Notes: a model not told the origin generated them from the sequence alone. Counted from the stretch's first letter, positions 32,496 through 41,202 are shown. The stretch is DNA of 64,000 nucleotides from Alicyclobacillus sp. (GCA_023511295.1 JAIMBT010000003.1:62001-126000); one strand, 5' to 3'. Program-made: numbers and translations.

Positions 32496-34076
32496 TCACC
32501 CGCGTTCGCCCCGGTGCAGCCGACCTGCCACGCCAGCGCGTGACCGACGGCCTTGTGCGACCGCGGCCAATACCGCGTAGTAGGCGACGACGGCCCACGT
32601 CGGCACCGCAGAGAATTGCCACAGCGCGCCGGGCCAAGCGGCAATCCACGCCACCATCTCGGAGAGGGTATGGAGCCCCAACCGCACGACCCAGCCGAGG
32701 CCCACAGCGACGGGCGCCCCGAATCCGACCAGACCGGCCACGCCGGCGACCGCCATCCATGCAGCGACGAGCGGCAGCAATCCTGCCAACAGTGGCTCCA
32801 CCAACACGTTGGTCACGGTGGCGTACGGCGTGACCTGGTGGAACATCCAGAGCACCAGCGGGACCGTCCACAGTTCGACGGAGAGGGTGGCGCGAACGGT
32901 CGCCCACACCCGCAGCAGGATGCGGACGCCGGGGGCCCGGCCTGCCCGCGCTGGTTGCAGCGCGGCAGCCACGGCCGCCGTCGCCGCGAACGACAGCCAC
33001 GCGGAACGCGTTGTCATCGAGAGGGGGGACCAAACGGCCAGAACACCCGCTGCGATAGCGGTGGCATGGCCGACAGAACTCGTTCGTCCGACGGATCTCC
33101 CCACCCATCGGTAGGACGACATCGCAGCCGCGCGGACGATGGACGGCGCGTACCCGCAGAGGCCCGCATACGCCCAGTCGAGGGCCAGCATCGCGATGGC
33201 CAACACCGGGTCCGGAACCCGCAAGCGCCGGAACACCGGGAAAAGGAGACGTTCGACCGCCGTCTCCATCAGCACGAGGTTTGCGCCGCTCGCGGCAAGG
33301 AGGTGCGTCACGCCCGCCGCCAGAAAGGTCTGCTTCAAGTCCGCCGTGAGCCCGACGGAGCCGAACAGGAGGCTCTCCGCCAAGGCCCTGTCGGCTTCGT
33401 CCAGTGATGTTCCGCCGACGTGCGCGCACAGGTCCATCCAGCGGCTTCGCACGCGGCTCCACGCGCTGGGCGGGGGAGACGCGACAGCGACGACCCGACC
33501 CGCAAACGTGTACGTCGCCGGTTGCAGGCTGGGCCCGCCTGACGCCGCCTGGGGCAGCGACTGCGGCACGATGGTCCCTTGCAAACGCACCTCGTCGCCG
33601 GGCTGCAGCGTGGCCGTCTCCCGCGTTCGCCGAAGCTCCACGCGCACGTCGCAGCGGCCCCCAGCGCCGTCCGTCGTGCCCACACCGTGCAAGGTGATGG
33701 CGACCCAGCCGCCGGATGCGGTCGGATACACGGCGGAAACGGTCCCGGTTGCGGTCATCGCGCGCCCCGTCCACCCACCGGGCTCGGTCGGACAGACGGC
33801 GTAGCGCCAGACACCGTACAAGACCGCACCCGTGCACAACCCGACCAACAGCCACAGCGGCGGGCGGCGCCGTAGCCGCAGGGTGGACGCTGCCGCTGGG
33901 ACCTGCCTTCTCCCGCTACCGTGCGCGGCGGCCTGACCAAGTGTGACGGCGACGCACCCGACCCAACCGGCCAGCCACCACTTGGCCCCTGCCTGGGCTG
34001 CCATTGGCCACCCTTTCTCCGCGACGAGGTAACCGGTCACAATTGTAAATGCCACGGCCCAAGCCACCCGTGGCAC
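32496..34076 (-). CDS. comEC: ComEC/Rec2 family DNA-uptake channel lacking the metallo-beta-lactamase domain
   Basis: ComEC forms the channel that brings single-stranded DNA across the membrane in transformation. The 526-residue protein has N-terminal membrane helices, an OB-like domain (about residues 100-200, GDEVRLQGTIVPQ) and the competence domain with LLFGSVGLT and GVTHLLAASGANLVL. About seven further membrane helices follow. It stops soon after the last helix and lacks the C-terminal metallo-beta-lactamase domain that makes B. subtilis ComEC about 770 residues long; no such domain is encoded before ndh. The GTG start has no clear ribosome binding site and may instead be a nearby in-frame GTG. 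Confidence 0.9.
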   Translation of the reverse strand: MPRVAWAVAFTIVTGYLVAEKGWPMAAQAGAKWWLAGWVGCVAVTLGQAAAHGSGRRQVPAAASTLRLRRRPPLWLLVGLCTGAVLYGVWRYAVCPTEPGGWTGRAMTATGTVSAVYPTASGGWVAITLHGVGTTDGAGGRCDVRVELRRTRETATLQPGDEVRLQGTIVPQSLPQAASGGPSLQPATYTFAGRVVAVASPPPSAWSRVRSRWMDLCAHVGGTSLDEADRALAESLLFGSVGLTADLKQTFLAAGVTHLLAASGANLVLMETAVERLLFPVFRRLRVPDPVLAIAMLALDWAYAGLCGYAPSIVRAAAMSSYRWVGRSVGRTSSVGHATAIAAGVLAVWSPLSMTTRSAWLSFAATAAVAAALQPARAGRAPGVRILLRVWATVRATLSVELWTVPLVLWMFHQVTPYATVTNVLVEPLLAGLLPLVAAWMAVAGVAGLVGFGAPVAVGLGWVVRLGLHTLSEMVAWIAAWPGALWQFSAVPTWAVVAYYAVLAAVAQGRRSRAGVAGRLHRGERG

Positions 34077-34090
34077 CGTCGAGGTGCGAA

Positions 34091-35224
34091 TCAGCCTCGG
34101 CCCCCTGTGATGAGGATGGAGGTCTGCAAGTGGTGTGTGGCGTCGAAGTTCGGCGCATCAAACCACGCGTCCTGCGTCGCGCCCCAGGTGGTGTCAACCG
34201 GAATCCACCGACCGTGTTCGGCGTCCCACACCTCGTTCCACGCGTGCGGGCCGCTGTCCGACGGCGTCCCGCCGACCCCTTCGTCGATTTGCACAGTGAG
34301 CCCGGAAGCGTGTGCTAAATCCGCGTACAGTAAGGCGTAGTCCGCGCACACGCCCTTGCCAGTCTCCACAGTCTCAAGCGGCGATTGCGCGTCCCACTGG
34401 CCGCGGTCCACGTAATCCCAGTACTTGGTCCAATCATACCGGACATGGTGGATCTCCCATTCGTACAGCGCGTGTGCCTTGGCGACGTCGGTCGTGTCGC
34501 CGGCGGTGATCTGATGCGCCAGTGCGGCAATCTGCCGCGGAACCAAGAGCACACCCCGCTGGCTGTTCGCCTTTCCGGTCGGCACCGCGAACAGGCTGAT
34601 GTTCTGGGACAAGGTGGCCATGGCTCCATCGCCGAGGACCGGGAGTTCCTTCGTCAACACCGGGCCGAGGTAAGGTTGATAGAACCGAGCGGACGCGAAG
34701 CGGTACGGCGGAGACTGCAGGGCGGCCCGCTGCAGCGAGGGAAGCGCGAAATAGTGCAGCAGCCCGAAGCACACGGCGCCGAGCAAGGCGCAGCGGATGA
34801 GGCCCGCCGCGGCGCCGGCGACGGCACCGAACACGGCACTGTTCGAGATGGCTCTGGGAAGCGCCCGCACCAGCAACCGGGCCAACGGCCAGACCCCCGC
34901 TCGGAGCAGTGCAGAAACGGCAAAAAATAAAACCAAAAACGCAATCAGCCGCGCTGCCTGCGGGGCGCTCTGCCAGACGGAAACGGCGTGGTTCAGCCAA
35001 TCGGGCCACACGTGGGGGTCCCATCCCGCGATGCGCCGAGCAATGGCGGTCACCCAGCGCCACGCCAACCAGACCGCGAGGCCGGCGGCCACCAGATAGC
35101 CCACCTGCAACACGAGCGCCCCCAGCTGCGGCCCAAACCGGCGCCTTGCGCCAACGGCGGCACCGACCAGGATGAGCACCGCGAACAGTGCGGTGATGCC
35201 GTTTGCCTCCAACCACCCTGTCAT
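34091..35224 (-). CDS. CvpA-like membrane domain fused to a transglutaminase-like domain
   Basis: This 377-residue protein has four or five membrane helices in its first 170 residues, resembling the CvpA/colicin V production family. A C-terminal extracellular transglutaminase-like domain carries a full catalytic triad: Cys293 in GKGVCADYA, His327 in GPHAWNEV and Asp344 in WIPVDTTWG. The ATG at 35222-35224 has GGGGAGGGGACA upstream. Such domains act as cysteine proteases or crosslinking enzymes; the substrate is unknown. It lies between comEA and comEC, where B. subtilis has comEB, 133 bp after comEA and 14 bp before comEC. Confidence 0.88.
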   Translation of the reverse strand: MTGWLEANGITALFAVLILVGAAVGARRRFGPQLGALVLQVGYLVAAGLAVWLAWRWVTAIARRIAGWDPHVWPDWLNHAVSVWQSAPQAARLIAFLVLFFAVSALLRAGVWPLARLLVRALPRAISNSAVFGAVAGAAAGLIRCALLGAVCFGLLHYFALPSLQRAALQSPPYRFASARFYQPYLGPVLTKELPVLGDGAMATLSQNISLFAVPTGKANSQRGVLLVPRQIAALAHQITAGDTTDVAKAHALYEWEIHHVRYDWTKYWDYVDRGQWDAQSPLETVETGKGVCADYALLYADLAHASGLTVQIDEGVGGTPSDSGPHAWNEVWDAEHGRWIPVDTTWGATQDAWFDAPNFDATHHLQTSILITGGRG

Positions 35225-35357
35225 GCTGTCCCCTCCCCACGCGCACCTGCGCACGGATTGCCCATCGACGATAGACGTTGCCTTGATTGTAACGGATGAT
35301 GCCAGGTTCGAGCGGTTGGCAATCAGCGCCAGACGCAGACGCGCCGCCTGAGGACGT

Positions 35358-36263
35358 TCAAGGCCCGGACGGACCGGACACGATGACGACGTACGGCGCT
35401 ATCCGGTCCAGGGTCACCGGACCGATGCCGGGGACGTTGCCGACATCTTGCACCGTGCGAAACGGGCCGTGGGCGGAGCGATACGCCACGATGGCCGCGG
35501 CCTTCGCCGGACCAATCCCCGGAATCGTCTCCAACGTCGCCGCATCCGCTGTGTTCAAATCCACACGGCCACTGGCCGCCCGGGCCGGCGTGCCTTCGCG
35601 CGCGGAGTCCGCTGCCGTTCCCGCAGAACCTCCCTTTGCACCGCCGCTGCCGCTACCCTCCTCTGCAGTCGGCCCATTCGCGTTCTGCACGGCCGGCACC
35701 ACCACCTCGTCGCCGTCGTTCAGCGGAGCGGCAAGGTTCAAGAGGCCCGCATCCCCTGGGTGAAGGAACCCGCCCGCCGCAGTGATGGCGTCCTTCACGC
35801 GGGCATCCCACGGCACCGCGACCACGCCCGGATGGCGGACGTCCCCTTTTACATCCACCATCACCGTAGGGGGGACTGGGTCTGAACCCAGAGCCGTGTT
35901 GGCCGCCTGCACCGTCGGGCGCTGTGACGCCACCTCCCCCTTCGCCCACGCACCGGATGCCCAGCTGACGACCGACGCGAGTGCCGCCCCTGCGGCGAAG
36001 CTGAGAACGCGTTCCTGCCACTGAGCCCAGTATCGCAGGGGTCGCGCGACCGGCCCGCCCCCCCGTCCGGGAAATCTGCGGGACAGCCCCGGTCTGGCCC
36101 CCACTCCTTCCTCGCTTCTGCCGCAGTCAGCCGGCCGCGTCTGTCCCCCGGTCCGGCCCTGCTCGTCGGCCAAGGAAGCCGCCCCGTCCACCGCACCGCC
36201 AGCCGTTCCCTCTGGCGTGGAAACCGCCCCGCCGTGCCAGTCGTCCAACCAAGACGTCGACAT
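35358..36263 (-). CDS. comEA: Competence protein ComEA (DNA receptor)
   Basis: ComEA binds double-stranded DNA outside the membrane and hands it to ComEC. From the ATG at 36261-36263 (GGAGAGGTGA upstream) it has 301 residues. It has a long Gly/Arg-rich cytoplasmic start and one membrane helix near residues 85-105 (VLSFAAGAALASVVSWASG). A SLBB-type oligomerisation domain follows (VDVKGDVRHPGVVAVPWD), then a flexible linker and two helix-hairpin-helix motifs at the end (LETIPGIGPAKAAAIVAYR and NVPGIGPVTLDRI). The frame is open for 43 more codons to an ATG at 36390-36392 with a weak ribosome binding site, so a longer form is possible. Confidence 0.95.
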   Translation of the reverse strand: MSTSWLDDWHGGAVSTPEGTAGGAVDGAASLADEQGRTGGQTRPADCGRSEEGVGARPGLSRRFPGRGGGPVARPLRYWAQWQERVLSFAAGAALASVVSWASGAWAKGEVASQRPTVQAANTALGSDPVPPTVMVDVKGDVRHPGVVAVPWDARVKDAITAAGGFLHPGDAGLLNLAAPLNDGDEVVVPAVQNANGPTAEEGSGSGGAKGGSAGTAADSAREGTPARAASGRVDLNTADAATLETIPGIGPAKAAAIVAYRSAHGPFRTVQDVGNVPGIGPVTLDRIAPYVVIVSGPSGP

Positions 36264-36404
36264 CTCGGTCACCTCTCCGTCGTTCTCCGGAGTTGGTTCG
36301 CCGCAGTCCTCCGTCTTCCTCGATCCGCTTTGTATCTGTGACCGGATCGCTTTGTACAGTTCCGCCGCGGGCGTGACGTACCGTTTGGACATGGCCGCCC
36401 GAGT

Positions 36405-36434
36405 GTGACAAACGGTTTGGGCATCGTGTAAGAT
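36405..36434 (+). promoter_or_regulatory. Probable SigA promoter of mntR
   Basis: GTGACA (36405-36410) and TAAGAT (36429-36434) are 18 bp apart, 34 bp before the mntR start codon. The match is moderate; there is no other candidate in this short gap. Confidence 0.5.
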
Positions 36435-36467
36435 TGAGAAGCGTAGGATTCGGGGGTATGCTGCTGC

Positions 36468-36908
36468 ATGTTGACGCCGAGTATGGAGGATTACCTGGAG
36501 AAGATCTACGAACTGATGGCCGAAAAGGGCTACGCGCGCGTGTCGGACATCGCGTCCAGTCTGTCGGTTCAGCCGTCGTCCGTCACGAAGATGCTGCAAA
36601 AACTCGACGAGAACCAGTACGTCACCTACGAGAAGTACCGCGGCATCCTGCTGACACCGCGCGGGCAACGGCTGGGCAAGCTGATGAAGGAGCGACACCA
36701 CATGCTGGAGGCGTTCCTTCGCATTCTCGGCGTCAGCGAAGAAGTGATTCAGAAAGACGTGGAGGGCATCGAGCACCACGTCAGTCCGAGTACCCTCAGT
36801 TCCCTGCAGGCACTCGTGTTGTTTTTTGAAGACCAACCCCAAGCTTTGCTGGACTTCTGCCGCTTCCGCGCGGACGTGGAAGGCGACCCGGACAAGGCGG
36901 AGCCGTGA
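36468..36908 (+). CDS. mntR: Manganese-dependent transcriptional regulator MntR
   Basis: MntR is a DtxR-family repressor of Mn(II) uptake genes. The 146-residue protein begins MLTPSMEDYLEKIYELMAEK, and its winged helix (YARVSDIASSLSVQPSSVTK) and metal-site region (Asp8, Glu11 and the ERHHMLEAFL and VEGIEHHV segments) match B. subtilis MntR closely. It lacks the SH3-like third domain, as MntR does. It stands alone on the plus strand; no manganese transporter gene is in the window. Confidence 0.96.
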   Translation: MLTPSMEDYLEKIYELMAEKGYARVSDIASSLSVQPSSVTKMLQKLDENQYVTYEKYRGILLTPRGQRLGKLMKERHHMLEAFLRILGVSEEVIQKDVEGIEHHVSPSTLSSLQALVLFFEDQPQALLDFCRFRADVEGDPDKAEP

Positions 36909-36999
36909 GCGCCCCACTGCGACGCGACCGGAGACGGCCGTCGACCAACCTTCAGCACCCAGGCCAGGTCGCGAAAGACCAGCCGGACCGGTAAGATCA

Positions 37000-37013
37000 A
37001 CCCGTTTGCGGGT
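37000..37013 (+). terminator. Small hairpin after mntR
   Basis: ACCCG, TTTG loop, CGGGT forms a 5-bp stem followed by GCTTTGC, about 90 bp after the mntR stop codon and before the converging yqeM gene. It is a weak terminator candidate. Confidence 0.3.
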
Positions 37014-37038
37014 GCTTTGCGCGCGCCACGGCCCTGCC

Positions 37039-37779
37039 TCAGGCGCGTTTGGTCGCGACATACACGACCCGGTCTGCCTGCTCCACTGGGCGCGCTCCAA
37101 AGTCCCCTGCGACGCGGTCGACGGAGAACCCCGCATCACCGAGCATCGCGATGACCTGCTCGGGCGCCCAGTACTGCTGTACGTGCTGCTCCCACACCTT
37201 TTCGTATCGCTCCGCCACGGGGTCCGCGAGCACATAGGCGTGCACCTCGTAGCGAATGCGACCCGTTTCACTCAGGTCCGATGTGAACCAGAGATCTGCA
37301 TCCGGCTGCAGGTCGTACCAGCATCCCTGCCGCAGGGCGGTAAGCCTCGCGGGCCCGAGGGTGTCGAAGCAGAGCCTCCCCCCGCTCGTCAGGGCGGCCC
37401 GAAACGCAGCCAAGGTCTGCGCCCAGTCCGAGTCGGTCAACAGGTAGTTGACACTGTCACACGTCGCGAGCAGGACGTCGACCGCAGCGGGCAGCCGCAG
37501 CCATCGCATGTCTTGGCACAGCCATGCGACCTGAACGTGTGCCGCGTGCGCTCGCGCCGCCGCCTCTGCCAGCATCGACTCCGACACGTCCACGCCGAAC
37601 ACCTGGGCGGCATCGCGCGCCAACGACACGGTCAACCGCCCCGTCCCGCAGCCGACATCCGCCACGCGCCACCGGAACCGTTCCGGCTGACGGACGAACC
37701 ACGCTTGCCAGGCGCCATAGGGCGCATCGTGCATGAACTGGTCGTACACGCGGGCGAACCGCTCGTACGCCGCGTCCAT
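37039..37779 (-). CDS. yqeM: Class I SAM-dependent methyltransferase (YqeM-like)
   Basis: This 246-residue protein has a Rossmann methyltransferase fold with motif I VADVGCGTGRLT (about 40-51), the acidic residue in FGVDVSESML and the LLATCDSVNYL segment after strand 4. Its substrate is unknown; the family member YqeM sits at the end of the same cluster in B. subtilis. The ATG at 37777-37779 directly follows an in-frame GTG, and both overlap the rsfS stop codon. Confidence 0.9.
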   Translation of the reverse strand: MDAAYERFARVYDQFMHDAPYGAWQAWFVRQPERFRWRVADVGCGTGRLTVSLARDAAQVFGVDVSESMLAEAAARAHAAHVQVAWLCQDMRWLRLPAAVDVLLATCDSVNYLLTDSDWAQTLAAFRAALTSGGRLCFDTLGPARLTALRQGCWYDLQPDADLWFTSDLSETGRIRYEVHAYVLADPVAERYEKVWEQHVQQYWAPEQVIAMLGDAGFSVDRVAGDFGARPVEQADRVVYVATKRA

Positions 37780-38138
37780 CACAGCTCGGGTGCCTCGAAC
37801 GGGACGCGGACGGCGTCTCCCCAGAGCCGCTCCAGGTTATAGAAGTCGCGGTCTTCAGGGCGAAAGATATGGACCACCACGTCGCCGAAATCGAGCAAAA
37901 CCCACCGCGATTCGCCGAGACCCTCGCGGGCTCGGCAGCGACACCCGAGTTCGTCCAGCTTGTCCTCGACGGCGCGGGCGACCGCTTCCACCTGCGTCCC
38001 CGAGTTGGCCGAGGCCAACACGAAAAAGTCGGCCATCGGCGTAAGCTCGTGGATGTCCAGTACGACGATGTCCTTCGCCTTTTTGTCCGCTGCGGCTGCG
38101 GCTGCTGACAGGGCCAGTGACTGTATCGTTCGGCTCAT
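37779..38138 (-). CDS. rsfS: Ribosome silencing factor RsfS
   Basis: RsfS binds protein uL14 on the 50S subunit and blocks subunit joining in starvation. The 119-residue protein has the family core VVLDIHELTPMADFFVLASANSG and the ESRWVLLDFGDVVVHIF segment. The ATG at 38136-38138 has GGAGGGTGCAA upstream; a GTG two codons earlier is less well spaced. It is embedded in the nadD-yqeK-rsfS-yqeM unit. Confidence 0.96.
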   Translation of the reverse strand: MSRTIQSLALSAAAAAADKKAKDIVVLDIHELTPMADFFVLASANSGTQVEAVARAVEDKLDELGCRCRAREGLGESRWVLLDFGDVVVHIFRPEDRDFYNLERLWGDAVRVPFEAPEL

Positions 38139-38198
38139 TTGCACCCTCCACTTCAGATTCCAGACGTTTGCCGAGCCCCCGGTTCGGCAGTACCGCCG

Positions 38199-38774
38199 TT
38201 AACGGCTCGATCCGCTTTGAACCCGCTCCCACAAGTCGTTGCGCGCCATGACCGTGAGCGGAAAAATGGGTTGGTGCCGATCCAACAGGTAGCGCATGGT
38301 GCTGTCCAGCGATTCGGCCAGGGCGCGAACCAGGTCCTGGTGCGCCCACTTCCGAATCTCGTCGACACCTGGATAGTCCCGGTTCGGTTCAATCGCGTCG
38401 GCGAGACAGAGAATCATCTCCATCTTCGACATCCCAACCCGGCCGGTGGTATGGTAACGAATGGCGTTTTCGACATCCACGTGGTCGGGACCAAACCACC
38501 GGCGAAACAGCGACGCGGCAATCGGTCCGTGCAACAAAACGGGAATCACGGCAAACCCGCTTGGGATCTCCATCTGCTCCGCCGCCTGTTGCACCTGCTC
38601 CGGTGTCCACTCGCGGGCGATGTCGTGAATCCACGCACCTAGCCGCGCCCACTGCACACTCGCGCCGTGACGGGCGGCCAACTCCGCGGCCGTCGCGACA
38701 ACGCCCTCCACGTGGCGAAACCGCTCGGAGCTGAGGGCCGCCGCGACCCGCTCTTGCAACTCTTGTTCCGTCAC
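38199..38774 (-). CDS. yqeK: HD-domain Ap4A hydrolase YqeK
   Basis: YqeK is a symmetrical bis(5'-nucleosyl)-tetraphosphatase that splits Ap4A to two ADP, using an iron-bound HD domain. The 191-residue protein shows the HD signature: HVEGV, WIHDIAREW, HGPIAA and IRYHTTGRVGMSKMEMIL, plus ADAIEPNRDYPGVDEIR. The GTG start overlaps the nadD stop codon as GTGA with GGGAGAGA upstream. A second nucleoside-polyphosphate-type enzyme, the Nudix domain at 15.4 kb, is in the same window. Confidence 0.95.
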   Translation of the reverse strand: MTEQELQERVAAALSSERFRHVEGVVATAAELAARHGASVQWARLGAWIHDIAREWTPEQVQQAAEQMEIPSGFAVIPVLLHGPIAASLFRRWFGPDHVDVENAIRYHTTGRVGMSKMEMILCLADAIEPNRDYPGVDEIRKWAHQDLVRALAESLDSTMRYLLDRHQPIFPLTVMARNDLWERVQSGSSR

Positions 38775-39397
38775 CCGTCTTCTCTCCCATTTTCCTGCGA
38801 ACTCGCCGCGCCATGAAACGCCTGCCACAACTGAAGCACGCCCTCCGGGACCCACCCGCACGCGGGCAGGCCGCGTTGCAAGCGCTGGCGAATCTGTGAG
38901 GATGAGATGTCTAGCTGTGGACACTCCAACCGTTCCGCCCGAAGTTGAGGCAACTGCGCGCGGGCGGCGGCCAGCGTGTCCGCGAACGGATACCCGGACC
39001 GGGCCGCTACCAGAAAAGGCACCAGCGCGGCCAGGTCTACACTGCCGTGCCAAGTCGGCAGGTCGTGCAGACTGTCTGCGCCAATCAGCCACTGAAAGGC
39101 CACCTCCGGGTGGCGGTCACACAGGATGCGCACGGTGTCCAGGGTGAACGACGGCGCCTGGCGCTGCGCTTCGACGTCACACACGCAAAGGCCAGGGTAC
39201 CCCTGAATCAAGGTCTGCACCATCGCCCGCCGCACGGTGTACGGCGTCAGGCGCCGGCCCGTCTTGTGTGGCGGGTCCGCCGCTGGAATCAGCCAAACCT
39301 CGTCGCAGTCCGCGCGCTCCAGCGCAAACTGGGCCAGCGACAGGTGGGCGATGTGGGGCGGGTCAAACGTTCCGCCAAACAGGACAACCCGCTTCAT
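38771..39397 (-). CDS. nadD: Nicotinate-nucleotide adenylyltransferase NadD
   Basis: NadD makes deamido-NAD from nicotinate mononucleotide and ATP. The 208-residue protein has the nucleotidyltransferase motifs GGTFDPPHIAHL at the start and ISSSQIRQRL near residue 170. The ATG at 39395-39397 overlaps the yhbY stop codon (ATGA). There is no clear ribosome binding site, so translation probably depends on coupling. It overlaps yqeK downstream. Confidence 0.96.
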   Translation of the reverse strand: MKRVVLFGGTFDPPHIAHLSLAQFALERADCDEVWLIPAADPPHKTGRRLTPYTVRRAMVQTLIQGYPGLCVCDVEAQRQAPSFTLDTVRILCDRHPEVAFQWLIGADSLHDLPTWHGSVDLAALVPFLVAARSGYPFADTLAAARAQLPQLRAERLECPQLDISSSQIRQRLQRGLPACGWVPEGVLQLWQAFHGAASSQENGREDG

Positions 39398-39699
39398 TGC
39401 GGAAGTTCTATGCGCGGGCGCTCCTCTGAGCGGCGATACAGCACGACGGTCCGACCGATGGATTGCACCCATTCCGCTCCCGTTTCCTCTGTCAACCGTT
39501 CGGCGACTTCGTCCCGCGGTATAGGGCTGGTTTCCAACACGGACAGCTTCACCAGTTCGTGCGACTCCAACTCCAATTCCAACTGCTGTAACACGCCGCC
39601 CGTGACACCCGCCTTGCCTATCTGCATCGTGGGCTGTACGTGATGAGCCAGCGCGCGAAGCGCGCGGCGTTGACTACCCGTCAACACGAGTGCATCCAT
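39394..39699 (-). CDS. yhbY: Ribosome assembly RNA-binding protein YhbY (CRM domain)
   Basis: This single CRM-domain RNA-binding protein (YqeI in B. subtilis) associates with the pre-50S particle. The 101-residue sequence begins MDALVLTGSQRRALRALAHH, has the conserved GKAGVT motif (QIGKAGVTGGVLQQL) and continues with the HELVKLSVLE strand. The ATG at 39697-39699 has GGGGATGGAAGG upstream. It lies 98 bp after aroE and overlaps nadD. Confidence 0.94.
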   Translation of the reverse strand: MDALVLTGSQRRALRALAHHVQPTMQIGKAGVTGGVLQQLELELESHELVKLSVLETSPIPRDEVAERLTEETGAEWVQSIGRTVVLYRRSEERPRIELPQ

Positions 39700-39797
39700 C
39701 CTTCCATCCCCGCCAGGCGAACGCCCGTTGGAACAGTGAGAGTATACCACACCGCCGGACCCTCGGGCCGCCGTGCCGGCATCCGATGGGGGCTGGG

Positions 39798-40655
39798 TCA
39801 GGCAGGGGCCGCGTGTGAGCCGAGCGCCTGCAACGCCGCTTCCCGCATGGCGGCGACTGGAGCGGGCACGCCCGTCCACAACTCGAACGCGCGGGCTCCT
39901 TGCCCAACCAACATCCCGAGCCCGTCGACCACCGTCGCGCCGCAGCGTTCGGCCGCCGCGAGTAGACGCGTGCGAAGGGGCCGATAGACGACGTCCTGGA
40001 CCAGTTGACGCGGCGAGAGACAACTGTCGTCCTCCAGCACCGAAGCATCTCCAGCGGGCCACATGCCGACCGATGTGGTTTGAATCAGCCAGTCCGCCTC
40101 CGCTGCGGCCTGGTGGCGGGCGTCCCACGGAACGACCTCCACGGACAGCACGTCCGCAAAGGCGGCGGCGAGAGCTTGGGCCACATCGGCGCGGCGCGCC
40201 GTGACGGCGACGGCAACGTTCGCACAGTGGAGGGACAGCCCGACCAGCACGCCGCGGGCGGCGCCGCCCGCACCAAACACCAGGACTCGTTGCAGGTGGC
40301 GGGTTGCGAGGCAGGGGCGCACGCTCTGCCACCACCCGTCCACATCCGTATTGTGCCCGATATACCCGCCTGTCCCATCCGGCACGAGCGTGTTGACCGC
40401 CCCGGCCCGTTTCGCTTCGGGCGTCACGTCCGCGACCCAATCGAACACCGCCGTCTTGTGTGGAATGGTCACGTTCATACCGCTGACGCCGATGGCGGCC
40501 AGGCCGTCCAACGCGCGTCGCAAGTCGCGGGCATCCACCGCGAAGGGGAGGTACACCGCGTCCAACCCCACCGCCGCAAATGCGCGGTTCATCATCTGTG
40601 GCGACACGCTGTGTGCCACCGGGTAGCCGAGCAGGCCGAACAGTCGGGTGGTCAT
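39798..40655 (-). CDS. aroE: Shikimate dehydrogenase AroE
   Basis: AroE reduces 3-dehydroshikimate to shikimate with NADPH. The 285-residue protein has the substrate-binding N-terminal domain with YPVAHSVSPQMMNRAF and the catalytic lysine in NVTIPHKTAV, a GHNTDVDGW segment, and the NADP-binding GAGGAARGV motif. The ATG at 40653-40655 follows AGGAGGCGAACGC. A SigA-type promoter lies 60-90 bp upstream, making aroE the first gene of aroE-yhbY-nadD-yqeK-rsfS-yqeM. Confidence 0.97.
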   Translation of the reverse strand: MTTRLFGLLGYPVAHSVSPQMMNRAFAAVGLDAVYLPFAVDARDLRRALDGLAAIGVSGMNVTIPHKTAVFDWVADVTPEAKRAGAVNTLVPDGTGGYIGHNTDVDGWWQSVRPCLATRHLQRVLVFGAGGAARGVLVGLSLHCANVAVAVTARRADVAQALAAAFADVLSVEVVPWDARHQAAAEADWLIQTTSVGMWPAGDASVLEDDSCLSPRQLVQDVVYRPLRTRLLAAAERCGATVVDGLGMLVGQGARAFELWTGVPAPVAAMREAALQALGSHAAPA

Positions 40656-40716
40656 GCGTTCGCCTCCTAACGTCAAGTGCGGTTGCAACAGGGAACCTGC
40701 CTTCAGCTCTGACCCG

Positions 40717-40745
40717 ATTATACGGCATGTCTTTCCGGGTGCGAA
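40717..40745 (-). promoter_or_regulatory. SigA promoter of the aroE operon
   Basis: On the minus strand a perfect TATAAT (40717-40722) lies 17 bp after TTCGCA (40740-40745), which matches the -35 at 4 of 6 positions. It is 62 bp before the aroE start. Confidence 0.75.
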
Positions 40746-40822
40746 GGCAAACAAACAGCCGCCTCCACGCGCACGGCGCATGCGGGCGGCCGAAACTGTC
40801 CAGTCGGCGAGCCGACGGGGTG

Positions 40823-41035
40823 CTACTTGCGGAAGTCGAGCACGGCGCGCAGTTCGCCATCCTCCATCCGCAGCGCCACGTCGTGCAACCGGTAGTCTGT
40901 CAACTCCGGGTGATTGCGTCGTGTCACGGCCACCACCGTCTGCAACCGACCGAACAGCGCGTCGACCGACAGGGCTCGGTCTTCGTTCGGAGGCAACACG
41001 GGAACGACGACATGTTGACGGGTCACTTCAGCCAT
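40823..41035 (-). CDS. Small protein of unknown function (70 aa)
   Basis: I do not recognise this 70-residue protein. It starts MAEVTRQHVVVPVLPPNEDRA and reads as an alternating strand-helix-strand sequence with no membrane segment or metal motif; it ends LRMEDGELRAVLDFRK. The ATG has GGTGGAG seven bases upstream. It lies 167 bp after yqeH and 77 bp before the aroE promoter, so it could be the last gene of the yqeG-yqeH unit or stand alone. Confidence 0.7.
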   Translation of the reverse strand: MAEVTRQHVVVPVLPPNEDRALSVDALFGRLQTVVAVTRRNHPELTDYRLHDVALRMEDGELRAVLDFRK

Positions 41036-41202
41036 TCAGACTCCACCACCTGCCACATACTGGCTCCACCGAGTCGCCCCGCGCCCGCGGCATCTCGCCG
41101 GCAGCCGCGCGTTCACTCACTGGATGCGATGTTCTAGGTGTATTTGCAGATGGAGGAAAGTATGACCGGATGAGAGGCGAACGCCCGCTGGCTCGGGGCG
41201 CT

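Noticed and set aside
32473-33855. A 460-codon minus-strand frame over comEC
   Set aside because: It is another frame of comEC with a Gly/Arg-rich, domain-free translation; the comEC frame has clear competence-domain motifs.
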